Counted from the first letter of the stretch, positions 12,899-25,400 are shown. The stretch is 64,000 nt of DNA from Cephalotrichum gorgonifer (GCA_900312665.1 ONZQ02000012.1:437279-501278), one strand, 5' to 3'. The notes: generated by a model not told the origin, from the letters alone. A program made the numbers and translations.

Positions 12899-14369
12899 AT
12901 GGCCGCCACGAAGCGCCTCGTATGGCTCTTCTGGGCGCTGAGCGCCGTAGTCGGCGCCGCGGCGCAGACAGTGGATGAGGGAGACTTCAGCCAGACTGAG
13001 ATCGACTCGGGCAACGCTCTCTCGCAGCTGAACGAGCTCGCCGCGTCGGCGTCCGAGGAAACGTCTGGCAACCTCGCGAAGAGGGGCGGGTCCTGCGGAC
13101 TTGGAGATATCCATGTCCGGAGGGAATGGTGAGTTCAACCAACACGCCAAGGGATGAAGAATATAGGGCTAACCTCAGAGAGGACTACAGGCGGACGCTG
13201 TCCAAGGCTCAGCGCACCAGCTACATCAATGCCGTCAAGTGCATGAAGGCGGCGCCTAGCTTATTCCCACCTGGCCAGATCGGCGGCGCGAAGTCTCTCT
13301 TCGACGACTTCATCGCCATCCACATCTTCCAGACCGGGACCATCCATAACACGGTAGGCAGCCTCGTTTGAATTCCCATTCCCAAACCGGAGTACCAGAA
13401 GCTAACGTATTGGCAGGGCAATTTCTTGACGTGGCATCGCTACTTCATCTATACTTATGAGCAGAAGCTCCGCGATGTCTGCGGCTACCAGGGTACGTTT
13501 TTGCCTCGCCAACCCAACCCAGTCTTCTTTTTATTCCCCGTCTTACCCCACCCCCTCTTTTTCTTGACAAGGAAAAACATGTCCCACGCTCATATAGAGC
13601 TGACCTTTCTCTCCACTCAGGACCCTTCCCTTACTGGGAGTGGGGACTAGACGTTAAGAACCCGGCCAAGTCGCCCGTCTTCGATGGCTCCGCCACCTCC
13701 CTCGGCGGAAACGGCGCGTACGAGCACCACGACGAGGGCCTCTGGTTCAAGCAGCAAATCAGCGGCAACCTCCTCAAGATGCAGCCCGGCAGCGGCGGCG
13801 GATGCGTGACTACGGGGCCCTTCCAGAACCTCAGCATCACCTTCGGCCGGATCGTCATGCTCGCCTACGGCTCGGAGAACTTCATCTCGGACCCGGACCC
13901 GATCAACGACAACACGCGGTGCCTCAAGCGCGACCTCAACGCGTGGGTGGCGTCGCGCTATACCAGCTTCCGCAACAGCACGAGCCTCATCCTCCAGAAC
14001 AACGACATCGAGCACTTCCAGGCGCTGATGCAGGGCGACGACCGGTACGTCGTCGGCGAGCTCGGCGTGCACGGCGGAGGTCACTTCACCATCGGTGGCG
14101 ACCCCGGCTCCGACCCCTTCATCTCCCCCGGCGACCCGGCCTTCTACCTCCACCACGCCCAGATCGACCGCATCTACTGGATCTGGCAGTCGCTCGACTT
14201 CAAGAACCGCCAGGGCGTCTTCGGCACGAACACGCTCCAGAACAACCCGCCCAGCGAGGACACCACGGTCGAGGACTTCATCGACATCTCGCCCCTCGCG
14301 GAGCCCGTCAAGATCAAGGACCTGATGAACACCGTTGGCGGGACTCCCCTCTGCTACATCTATCTCTAA
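12899..14369 (+). CDS. secreted short tyrosinase / polyphenol oxidase (type 3 copper)
   Basis: The protein is 405 aa. Exons are 12899-13128, 13191-13353, 13417-13492 and 13621-14369; the three introns have CTAAC or similar branch sites and keep frame. It oxidises phenols or diphenols to quinones outside the cell and probably serves pigment or phenolic metabolism. Residues 1-23 are a signal peptide and Lys-Arg near 61-62 suggests a propeptide. The entry motif VRREWRTLSKAQR is typical of the fungal short-tyrosinase group. CuA histidines are His121, His129 and His138 (GNFLTWHRYF). CuB histidines are His307 and His311 (HGGGH) plus the HH pair at 334-335 (FYLHH). There is no large C-terminal shielding domain, and the residue two before the second CuA histidine is Thr, not the Cys that forms the thioether bridge in classical fungal tyrosinases. 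Substrate preference cannot be read from the sequence. Confidence 0.92.
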
Positions 14370-15617
14370 GGGACAAGGAATGAAACGTTAAAAGTAAATC
14401 TTGTATATAATTCGTCGGTACATACTACCGACAGTCGTTACTTAATTCAGTCGATTCCGATTGAGCCGGTTTGCCTTCTGTCAGTTCCTCAGTGTAGCTT
14501 GTATCACAAAGTGCAACCAGTGTAGTGCGACGTCGTGGACTTGTAGAATGTTCTACGAGTACTGGAATAACCGGATATCTGTCCCGGAATACCGGTAGGG
14601 ATATCTAAAGTACTACGTAGGTCGGACGCAGCTGCAGGTACTCGTAGCGTTCTGTGAGTATTTTGCCGATCGCAATCGCAGTTGAAAGTGAATGATGCGG
14701 AAAACCGGGATACGGGCAGAAGCTTAGCCTTCCCCCCCCCTCTTCTTTCCTGCCAAGCTCGGTCGGGCAGCGGGTCCGTCATCCGAAAACAGGCTTTATC
14801 CGTGCCATGCCAGTCATGCAATCGAGTGGGGATATGCTTACTCTGGACCCTTCAATGTTCTTTCCTTCGGACACACCTCTCCTTCGTACTTGTTCGAGTG
14901 TATTATACCCGTTCCCCCGCCCGCTCCTCACTCTTCTTGTTCAGCAGACAAGGGCATAAGAAAACGAAGTCACCGACATCTTTTGAAGAAGCTCGGTAGG
15001 CTTGGCACGCTGGGCATGGCGGGGTGCCTCGGGAATGGGAAGAAGTACACACCTGGGTTTGGCCCTGTCATTTCGCCAGTCTTCCCGGTGTTGGTCCTCG
15101 TGTTTTAGCGGCGTTTGGAGACAGGGGTGGCGGCCCGAGCTTTGCTGATATCTGGTCCGCCAGAAGACAGGGGTGGGTTGGTGTTACTTCGAGGCTTCGT
15201 TTCCTTTACTTCCTTGGGCTGTGTGGGGCCCGGCTTGATGGAAGGGGGGGGACACTTGCAGATATCATTCAGCAATGGATGAGACTGAAGGATTTGCTCT
15301 GGGATTGAAGGCCAATACTGACTGCATCCTGTATTACTTCCATACACATATTCATATGTAATACCAGCCCAGAAATACGACCGAACACATCATCCGCGAA
15401 ATTTCTTACATCTGGCAAAGGAAAGGGGTCAGAAATGAAATTAACGCGTGAAGAAAGTACGCGTAGTAATACCTCTTCTCCTAAGTATTTGTTCACACAA
15501 TGCAATTGGTTCTCGACCGTCTCATACCTGCTACCTCTATCCTATTCCACAAGAGATCCAGTGCGCGTGCTCCATGTTGCAAAGGTCCGTCATCCTCCCT
15601 CCATCCTACGTCCCGCA
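14370..15617. other. convergent intergenic region
   Basis: It lies between the 3' ends of the tyrosinase gene and the large surface-protein gene. AAAGTAAATCTTGTATATAA at 14391-14410 may be part of the tyrosinase polyadenylation region. No further gene or repeat was seen. Confidence 0.5.
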
Positions 15618-18600
15618 TCACGGGAATCCGTAGTAGCCTCCACCTTGCCAGCACTGAGTCATGGCATGGTAGTTCGTATACGTCGTCGACAACGTTTGCC
15701 TGCCACCAAACCCCGTTAGTATCCAAGATCCAAGCCCGAGAACCGCCCCCCGCCTTCTGTCAGATCCGCTCCGGACAACATACCCAATCCAGACCGTGCT
15801 CTCCGTTGTAACCGTCACGTACGCGACACTCCACTCCGTCTGCTCCCGTCCCCGGTACACCTCCGTCGTCGTAATGTTCACCGAATTCGAGCAGATTGTC
15901 TGCGCCGGCGGGATACTGGGTAAATGTGTTAGCGAAATGAGCCGCCCGAGCTGTCGGGTCAACAGCCGGGGAAATGGAGGGTGGGAAAGGGGGGGAGTCA
16001 AACAAGGTTGAGGTAATGAGGTTGTTCTCTGCGCCATTCGTCAGTCTCGACTGCTATTATCATACTTTCGGCTGAGGGACACGACTTACGGTCCTCTACT
16101 ATGGTCTCCGGCTCAGCCACCACCGTCGTCGTCGTCGTCTCCGTCGTCTCAGTTAACCAGACCGTCTCCGTGATGGTGGGGAAGACGACAAAGCCGTCCT
16201 CGTTGACAACGAGCTCTCCATCGGGTGAGTCAGTTGAGTCGGGGCTATCAGGACTGTCGGGAGAGTCTGGAGAGTCGGGGGAATCCGGAGTGTCGGGGGT
16301 GTCGGGGGTGTCTTGTCGTCGCACTGCGAGACCTGTTAGTGCCCTGTGAGTGAGTGCAAGAAAGGGACGCCGTTGCTTACCGATGGGCTTAGGAGTTATC
16401 TGAGCGGAAGCTAGCGACCGGGTCTCTGTCACGTTGGTCCAGAATCGAGCCGCCCCTAGGGCGTTCTTCGCAATTCCCACCACGTTGCCCACCTGCTGCT
16501 GGCCTTGGTCGCCTCCTTGGCCCCCGCCTCCATTGCCTTGATCAGGCTGTTGCGGTTGTTCGGGTTGAGGCTGCTGCTGATTTCCCCCTCCATTCGTTCC
16601 TNNNNNNNNNNNNNNNNNNNNNNNNNNNNNNNNNNNNNNNNNNNNNNNNNNNNNNNNNNNNNNNNNNNNNNNNNNNNNNNNNNNNNNNNNNNNNNNNNNN
16701 NNNNNNNNNNNNNNNNNNNNNNNNNNNNNNNNNNNNNNNNNNNNNNNNNNNNNNNNNNNNNNNNNNNNNNNNNNNNNNNNNNNNNNNNNNNNNNNNNNNN
16801 NNNNNNNNNNNNNNNNNNNNNNNNNNNNNNNNNNNNNNNNNNNNNNNNNNNNNNNNNNNNNNNNNNNNNNNNNNNNNNNNNNNNNNNNNNNNNNNNNNNN
16901 NNNNNNNNNNNNNNNNNNNNNNNNNNNNNNNNNNNNNNNNNNNNNNNNNNNNNNNNNNNNNNNNNNNNNNNNNNNNNNNNNNNNNNNNNNNNNNNNNNNN
17001 NNNNNNNNNNNNNNNNNNNNNNNNNNNNNNNNNNNNNNNNNNNNNNNNNNNNNNNNNNNNNNNNNNNNNNNNNNNNNNNNNNNNNNNNNNNNNNNNNNNN
17101 NNNNNNNNNNNNNNNNNNNNNTTCGGGTGGAGGTTGCTGCTGGCCTCCTCCCCCCTCATTCCCCCCTCCCTGTTGGGGGGGCTGCTGGGGCTGCTCGGGA
17201 GGCGTAAATGTTGGCGACGGCTGGTCAGGTGGCGCGAATGTGGGCCACTGCTGTTCAGGGGGTTGCTGAGGGCTTGGCTGCTGCTGGTCCGGCGGGGTGA
17301 ATGTCGGCGATGGCTGTTCCGGCGGTACGAACGTCGGCCACTGCTGTTCAGGGGGCTGTTGAGGGTTTGGCTGCTGCTGCTCCGGGGGTTGTTGTGACTG
17401 CTCAGGAGGAGAAAATGTTGGTGATGGCTGCTCCGGGGGTACGAATGTTGGCCACTGTTGTTCAGGGGGTTGTTGAGGGTCTGGCTGCTGCTGCTCGGGA
17501 GGCGTGAATGTTGGCGATGGCTGCTCCGGCGGCACAAATGTCGGCCATTGCTGCTCGGGGGGCTGTTGTGACTGCTCGGGAGGCGCAAATGTTGGTGACG
17601 GCTGCTCAGGCGGCACGAATGTCGGCCATTGCTGTTCAGGGGGTTGTTGAGGGTCTGGCTGTTGCTGCTCCGGGGGTTGCTGTGACTGCTCGGGAGGAGA
17701 AAATGTCGGCGATGGCTGCTCCGGTGGCACAAATGTCGGCCACTGCTGTTCTGGTGGTTGCTGAGGGTCGGGCTGCTGCTCCGGGGGCTGCTGAGGTGTC
17801 GCAGACGTCGGCTCAGCTCCAGGCTGCCCCGGATCCCGGGTAGGCTGCCCACCGCCGCTGTCCGGGTCCTCCAGACAGGTAGATCCCCGACACACAGTAT
17901 ACGAGATCCCCGGCGTCTCGCTCGTCCTGATAACCGTGGTAATTGTACTCGGACACTCCCGCCCCTCGCAAAACGTAAACGTCGACCCCGGCGCTCCCGG
18001 ACTCCCAGGCGGTGGCGTGGCTTCCCCGGGAGGTTCTCCCGGCTGATTCGGTTCCGGGTTGAAGGTCCGTGTTAGGGTCCGCGTGCGTGAGCGTGTCCGC
18101 AGTGTCGTCGTGGTTGGGTCAGAGGGCGGTTCGGGTTCGGGTTCGGGTACTGGCTGTGGCTCTTGAGTGGGCTCCTGGGGCACGGGCTGGTCTATAGTAG
18201 GATCGGGGCTAGGATTGACTGTCACCTCGCTAGTAGGTATCTCTGGGCCACCCGGCGGCGTAGGCTCGTCATCGCCATCATCTAAGCAGGTAGCGCCCCT
18301 ACAAACCGTGTAGCTTATACCAGATGTCGATGATGGGTCGGGAGGCGGGTTCGTGGGCAATGTCGGCTCATCTGGAGTAGGCTGAGGGGTAGGCTCGGGT
18401 TCAGGTTCTGGCTCCCGAGTGGGTTGTTGTGAAGGATCTGGAGGCGGGATAGTAGGTAACGTCGGCTCATCAGGGGTAGGCTGGGGAGTAGTTGGCTCTT
18501 GCGTAGTCTGGTCGACCGTCGGCTCCGCAGAAGGAACGTCCGGACCACTCGGGGGCGTCGGCTCTTCTTGGGTAGGTTCGGGCTCCGGGCTAGTCTCCGG

Positions 18601-20522
18601 AGGTCCGGGATCGGGCGTCGGCTCTCCAGTAGGCACATCCGGGCCACTTGGGGGCGTCGGCTCGTCATCCTCATCGTCCAGACAAGTTACCCCCCTACAC
18701 ACGGTATAGCTTATGCCGGGTGTAGACGTCGGCTCTGGAGGGGGGCTCGTAGGGAACGTCGGTTCGGGCGGAGGCTCCGGGCTTGGGTTCCACGTCTGCG
18801 ATACCGTCCGCGTTCGCGTGCGCGTACGGAGAGTTGTAGACGTCGACTCCTCGGGGGGTTGACTGGACCCTGGGGGAGGCTCGGTAGGTACCGAAGACGT
18901 CTCTGACGTGGAGGTCGGCGAACGGGGGGGATCCGGTTTCGTCGGCGGTGTCGGGGGAGGCATACCCGGCGGTAGGGTCGGGAATTCCTCTTCGAGGCAA
19001 GTGATTCCACGGCAGACGGTGTAGCTTGTCCCTGGGAGAGAGGTTGGCTGCACAGTTGGGCTGCCAGGAGTCGTAACGGGGGTATCCGGGCTCGTAACAG
19101 GGGGCTGCTCGTAGTCCGTACTCGGACCGGGTTCTTGGGGAGGCCCGTCGGACGAGGATGAGGACCACCACGGTGGCTGCCAGTTCCACCACGGCCAGTG
19201 GCAATATGCCCATGCCCCGGCGGTGGTTGTCCAGTAGGAAGTGACAGAGCCCTCGTTTTCGGTGCGCGTCCTGGTCTCGAAGACCGTGGTTGTCTCGCCC
19301 TCAAGCCACGAGGTGAGCGTCTGCGTGCCTCCGATGCAGGTTCCGAGGACGTCATCGGGTGGGAAGATCTTTGTGCTGGTCTGGTTGATCTGATTGGTGA
19401 CAGCTGCGGTGTGGTTAGCACGATTAGTGAGCGGTTAGCTTGTGGGACGGGGCTACCTACTCAGAGGCTCCGGGACACTGGTGATGCCGACAACCAGCGT
19501 CGGGATAGCCTGATCGAGCATGTTAGCAAGTGCGCAAGCACCGGTACTAGCTACATGGTACTGACCGTCACTGTGACCTTGGGAAGAATTCCGACAACGA
19601 GCTCGAAGTCCCGCTGGACGGAGAAGCCGGCCACAACAGAGTCGATCACGATGGACCAATTACCGCTGAACATCTCGGAGTAGAGAACATCGCTGGCTGA
19701 GTGTCAGCAAGATGGAAGTCCTACGAGCAACGAATTTCCCAATGAGTGACTAACCATTCAGAATACTGCTTCGTGTCCTCGGGCTGGGTGTAGATTCCAG
19801 AGCACGGATACTCGTAACCCTCGGGGTCAACCATGTAAGGATGTATGGTGGCATTATCACACCCTAAGAAAGACATGAGCAAGTCGTCCGCGGTAGTTTG
19901 AGCGAGAGAGTGGACATAGCATACCTTTGAACTCGGAAGTGAAGAAGAAAAACTCGTCTGAGGTAACGTCGATGTTGTACGTCCCGCCATGCACATAATC
20001 GATACCCGTACTGTGGCACCCCAGCTCCTCTTCGGGCTCTTCAGATTCGTCAGGATCGCTGGGTTCACCAGGCACTCCGCCCACGCCATCACCGGGTGCT
20101 TCCTTTCCGGGGATCTCCTCGTCCCCACCATCCTTAGGGTCTTCCTTTCCGGGACTCTCCTCGCCTCCCCCATCCTTGGGGTCTTCCTTTCCGGGACCCT
20201 CCTCATCTCCCCGCCCCGGGCCCGGCTTTGGCACGGGAACGGCGGGAGGCTGATCTGCACTCCCTCCACCACCTCCAGTTGGTGATGGGATGGGACCGGT
20301 CGGACGTTGGGGCGGAGGCTGCCCAGGTGTCGGAATCAAGCTCGAGAACTCAGACGGTAACCAAGGCCTGTCGACCTGCGTCATAGGCGGTTGATCCGTG
20401 CCAGTATAATCCGTACCGGGTACCGTAATGGGCGTGAGAGTGATGGTCTGGGGAATGCGCCTCACAGCGGCGGCCGCGAGGGCGGCGATGGCGGAGCCCA
20501 GCGCTAGACGAGAGTGCACCAT
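15618..20522 (-). CDS. giant secreted modular proline-rich surface protein
   Basis: About 1460 aa, interrupted by an assembly gap. The nine exons on the minus strand are 20522-19925, 19863-19755, 19692-19566, 19509-19461, 19403-16381 (contains 520 N), 16332-16090, 16028-16004, 15915-15784 and 15699-15618; every junction keeps phase apart from the gap. A signal peptide (residues 1-22) is followed by a Pro/Gly stretch with KEDPKDGG repeats. Next is a Cys-containing module of about 115 residues (CHSTGIDYVHGG to FELVVG) ending in Thr/Val-rich strands. The long exon carries units ending in SYTVCRGxTCL (four copies) with TTLRTRTRTRT-like spacers, then a PPEQ repeat, then PDSPDS repeats. The C-terminus is QCWQGGGYYGFP, with no GPI signal. 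It is probably a cell-wall or matrix protein; the function is unknown. Confidence 0.8.
16602..17121. other. assembly gap (520 N) inside the surface-protein gene
   Basis: The run of unknown bases lies in the Pro/Glu/Gln repeat of the gene spanning 15618-20522. The coding frame upstream (…QQQPPPE) and downstream (…GNQQQPQPEQ) agrees only if the true gap length leaves remainder 2 on division by three, whereas 520 leaves 1. The length is therefore not exact, or an intron lies inside. Confidence 0.95.
17122..17800 (-). repeat. coding tandem repeat, WPTFVPPEQPSPTF units
   Basis: Six visible copies of a unit with core WPTFVPPEQPSPTF, joined by QQPPEQQQPDP-type linkers, are encoded before the gap. 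Units are nearly identical in DNA as well, which explains why the assembly breaks here. The array probably continues into the gap. Confidence 0.9.
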
Positions 20523-22422
20523 CCTCTCTGTTCTGAGTCGTTCGCCACTATCTCGTGAGAGGAGTAGATCAGCTCACAGGGATAGAAAGCTGTACGGCGA
20601 TGATCTCAGGAGAATGATGGTAGAGATCGAATTCAGGGGAGCTGGCGGGGCAGTCCTGGAAGATGTAAGTCGACTACCCCCCCCCCCCCGGGGCGCGCGA
20701 ATCACGGGTGAATATTCCCACAAGCTATTCCCGTCGACCCGGCCGAGGGTCGAACAAGCCCAGCCCGCGATATTGGAGCCGAGAAATGGGGGTAAATAGC
20801 CTCGGAGACAATATCCTCTTGAGAAAGGAGGGCCAACGGCTGGATGAAGAGAGTAGCGTGACTGGGCAGGCGGGTGCCCGTCCCAAGCTCGGGGGGGAGG
20901 AGAGCCAATGGTGTGCCCCTTTTGCGGGTCCATCACCCGCATTTCGCATGTTGGATTCCATTTTTAGGTCAAGCTCGAGTCTGGAGAAGGCTTCAAGTGG
21001 ACGGGCAATTGTCGTGAGTATGGATTTCGCGCGTGTTGGTGACTCGCGGCAAGCGGGGAAAAAGGAGATATATTGAGATGGTGTTTGCAATATAATCGAG
21101 GCTCGAGAGTGGCTAGATACACTCTCAATAAATATTGCCCCCCTGGGAAGACGGATTAAGCATATCCTCATGACTTTCCTCCGATCGCCGGATACTTACC
21201 CGGCTGGCGTCAGCATGACGGACGCCATTCAGCCTGTAGGTGGACAAGCCGCCGCGCGGGGGGGGGGGGGGTTTTCGCCCGTGCCTCCCTTTATTGTATT
21301 TATGTTTATCTCTTGCGAGGATAAAGGCGGGTTCGGAAGATACGGACTCTCTCCCCTGTGAAGACACGGGAGAGGATGGAAGCGAGGTGTAAGAATCCGG
21401 GGAAGCTGAGGACTGTTCTCGAGTGTGGGGTGGTGCGGAGGGAAAGGACCTGCATCGGAGGCCAGGCCGTCGTCCATGTTACCCCAAATCCGACGGGCTG
21501 GACTCGAGTAATACCACGAGGGGAAAGAGATCGGCGATTGAAGGGGAGGGAGGGATCGTCTCGGGGAAGGTCTTCGCGTTGGGGGCCACCGGTATCCACA
21601 AATATGGGGCAACCTGCGAGGTTAACTTAACGACCGTCCGGGGTTGTTTGATCTTGGCGCAAGTCCTGCTGCGAGTTTCATTTGGCAAAGCAGCATTTGA
21701 ATCTCGGACGGATAGTGTTTCGCTAACCTAGAAGCCACCGGTTAGTGAACCTGCGAACCATCTCGGCGCCACGACGATATTGAGTTATTTATAGCGTATC
21801 ATGAAGGAGGCTGTTGAGCAAGGAGAGACTTAAGACTTGAGGAGATAGGTCAATTTATTAAATCCCTTTAATTCCAAACAAAATACCTACGATATCCCCT
21901 TGTGTGACCGATCCGAACTGCTACAAGTCGGCCAGTGACATGAAGGAGAAAAAGGAATCAAGAGCAAACAATCTAAACTCTCGTACCGTTCCCGACGCCA
22001 CCGTATTATTCTCCATCCATCCATCCTCGTTCCGGCCCACACTCGTATGTCCGTGGGCCTACCATCAAAGAAAAGATTCTCATATCCTTCCCAAGACCAC
22101 CATTCTTTTTTTTCCAGTCTAACCACCCCCCAAACTCCCTTCCAAACCCACACTCGTATTTCCGCGGGTGTCCATTAGCAGACCTGAAATCATAAAAGTA
22201 CAGAACAGTGAAAGAGAAAAAAAAACCAAAATACAGGGCCGGGGGCAAAATCCATCGGCCGCAGGCAGAGATGTGGTGAACAATCTGATATCATTTCCGC
22301 CTGCTGGCCCCATCTGACCTGTCAACGCCTCCTGATTCTCGCCCAACCGCGATCCCGTATCCCGCGGATATTCCGAGTTTCGATGTTCATGTCGAGAATC
22401 GCTAGTCTAGGGTGCGTGGGAT
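20523..22422. other. spacer between the two giant surface-protein genes
   Basis: The right part is the 3' side of the 22423-27317 gene and the left part the promoter of the 15618-20522 gene. It contains a C13 tract (20677-20689), a G14 tract (21258-21271) and a pair of 22-bp direct repeats (22036, 22147). No gene was recognised. Confidence 0.5.
22036..22168. repeat. pair of imperfect 22-bp direct repeats
   Basis: CCCACACTCGTAT followed by TCCG-x-GGG occurs at 22036-22057 and again at 22147-22168, with two mismatches over 22 bp. The pair lies 255-387 nt beyond the stop of the 22423 gene, so it is probably in or near its 3' untranslated or terminator region. Confidence 0.5.
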
Positions 22423-25400
22423 CTAAGCGTCGCCGTCGACATTGTGGTCGCAGTCCCAGGAGCACTTCAAGCGTCGGTGCTATCCACAGATGTTAGTTAG
22501 CCTCTCCCACAATAACTCATCGTCACTAGGGGGTGGGAGGGGGCGCGTATTCTAAAACTTACAGGGAGACACAACCCGTCGACAACGGTCTCGTTGAGGT
22601 AGTCCCAATTACTGGACCCGCAGGTGACGTTCTTCGCCCATGAATCCTCCGCCCCGCTGAGGCCCTTCTCGCCCCGGATGAACATCTTCACGTCCCACGC
22701 CTTGAAGGGGTAGTTCGCCGAGTCCCGAGGGCGGGTGGCGTTGCAGCTGTTAGTCTCGCAGCAGAGCGGCGATCCGGCGGGACAGGCACCGCCAGGGCAG
22801 TCGCACTTGGGGCAGTCACCCTTCAGACAGCATTGAGCCGAGTAGAGGTCGCAGCCGACGCCCTCGGTACAGTTGCATGAGTAGCCCTCGTCGATCAGGA
22901 ACTTGTCCCACTCGCCATCGAACTTCAGCGTGACGTTGAATCCAAGGTGGTTGTCCTGAGGCTCGGAAGAGACGAACCCGCCGAAGGGCGTGTTGTTGAA
23001 GTCTTGGATATGAGCGCGTCTACCCTCGTAGTCGGTCACGTCCATGGTTCCCTGGATGGATGGGCCCATTGTGGGAATGACTGTCTGGCCAACTTCTACC
23101 TCGCAAACGCGTGCAGGCTCGAGAGGGCAAGTCGGCTCCTCACCTTGCTCCTCCTGCCCCTCCTGCCCTTCCTGTTCCTGTTCCTGTTCCTGCCTGGCAG
23201 CGATTCGCAGTCCGGCGCCTGATGCGCCCGGCCGGGGCGCTATCGGCCATGTCACTCCGCCGAACTCGTTATCTGGGAGGTTCGCAGGCGGAGTGCGTGG
23301 ATTGATGGAGTTCGCGCACCACTTCTTCTCAAAGACAACTTTGCCGTTCCACCAGATTCTCACCGACTTATACTTGACCGAAGGGTTGTCCGACTGGGGA
23401 ATCGCGGGAGCGTACTGAACGATCATCATTCGGCGGTGGGGCCGGCTAACGTACCAAGGTTCTAGGATTTCAGGGGGAACACCCATAGTATTATACTTGT
23501 ACGTCGGGAACCCGGGTGACGCCCGGAGCCTGTCTTTGAGATCATTCCTCAGATCAAGCACGTCAGCCGGGTACCTGAGCGGTTGAAGACGAGGCTCGGT
23601 CGTCCCTATGGTAGGGGCCATAATGGCCATGTAGTACCATGGTATGGTGTGCCACAGGTAAAAGGGTCCGTCGGGTCCGCTCGAGAGGTCGAGGAGGGAC
23701 GGGCTAGCCGGATCATTCGGGTTCGGAATCTGGTTAGCACCATCCGAGTCCCATTGGAACCGTGAATTCCCCTTGTCCAAAAAGTCTCCCACTCGCTGTT
23801 TCCATGTTTTCTCGCGGTCAGTATAGTCGTACACTAGTGGATTCTGGAAGGATGCTTGGTTTGGCCCCATGAAGGTCGGTATCTCGGAGAATTGCGCGAC
23901 GTATACTCCATATGGAGTCATGATAATGACAGCGGTGCACCCCCCCAGATTTCTCACGCCGGATCCAGCGGGAACGTCGCCAAATGGCGTGAAGACCGCG
24001 TGACTGGGGGCAAAATCGTCATCCCAGAACTGAACCTGCGCCAGTCTCGGGGCGGCGGGGCCGAGCTTGTCGAGCCGTTCCCGCCAGATCGAGAACCACG
24101 CCTTGCGGCCTTGGTGCCAGGTGTCAGGGTGGGATAGCGAATCCCAGCGAAGAAGGTATGGGTTATTATCGACCTGGCGTTTCTCCGTACGAAGTTCCTC
24201 CGTAGCGTTCCCATTTTCGGAGGCGGCGACGCGGGCATCGATGTCCTCCCGCAGGGCATAGCACGCCGCGGTAGGCTCCTCCGATTCGGTCGTGTACGAA
24301 GTCGTCGTCGTGGGCTCCTGCGTCTCGCACACCACCGTCGGGGTACAGATAGCCGAACTGGGACACAGAGTCTCCGTCGTGTAACCCGTGGTTTGGGTCA
24401 ATGAGGAGATGACCTTGGTACAGAGTTGCTCGCAGTGGTCGGTCTGCGTGAAAGTCTGCGAGCATGTCTTGGTGCTCCACGACGTCGCCGTAACCGCCGG
24501 AGTGGTCTGGCATGCTGATGTGGTGCTGCACTCTGAGTCGCCGCATTTGGTCCATGTGGAGGTCGAGTTTATGAGGCTGTAGGAGAAAGTCGTGCACTCT
24601 TGCAGGCAGCTCGCGTCGAAGACGACCGATTCCGTACACTCTGGTTCAGGTTCAGAGGTGATGGAAGGAGGAGATGTGGTCCGGATAGGGGTGCCGGTGA
24701 CTTCACCAGTATCCTCCTGCTCGCCGGACGGGGGTGGGTACGTCGGCCAGCCCGGCCACTTCGGCCATCCTGTGATCGATTAGAGTTAGGCGTTAGGAGG
24801 AGATAATAAGGAGAGAAACGTTACCTTTCGGCCACGGCCAGCTTGTCGGCCAAACTTTCGGCCAGGCTGGCCATCCAGGCCCTGTCACATATTAGCATAC
24901 AGAATGAATGCGAGGAGAGGGGAACTGGGAGCAGGAGGTATTCGGCCGTAGGGGTCAAGAGTTTGGGAGACACTTACACTTCCACCATCCTTTCGGCCCT
25001 GTGATTATAAGGGTTAGTATTAGCCGACAGGGTCTCAGGTTAGGAGTTGGGAGTTGGGTATTGGGGATATCAGCTTACACTTTGGCCATTTGGGCCCTGT
25101 AATTAGATATTAGTATACGTTGGCAATCAAAGTTTGGCGGCAAAAGATTTGGGGTAGCTTACACTTCGGCCAATTTTTAGGCCACTTCGCTTGCGTCTCT
25201 TTGTCCAACTCCTCCTCCTCCTCCTCTTCTTCCTCCTTGTCCTTTTTCTTCTCCTCTTCATCTTTCTTTTTCTCCTCCTCGTCTTTCTTTTTCTCCTCCT
25301 CATCCTTCTTCTTCTCCTCCTCATCCTTTTTCTTCTCCTCCTCATCCTTTTTCTTCTCCTCGTCGTCCTTCTTCTTCTCCTCGTCGTCCTTCTTTTTCTC

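Noticed and set aside
13802..14383. 193-codon Arg/Pro-rich frame overlapping the tyrosinase
   Set aside because: It is an alternate frame of the GC-rich last tyrosinase exon, which holds the CuB motif in the true frame.
18711..19421. 236-codon Arg/Pro/Ser-rich frame in the large surface-protein gene
   Set aside because: It is a second frame of the long exon 19403-16381, whose real frame carries the SYTVCRG repeats and joins well-phased exons.
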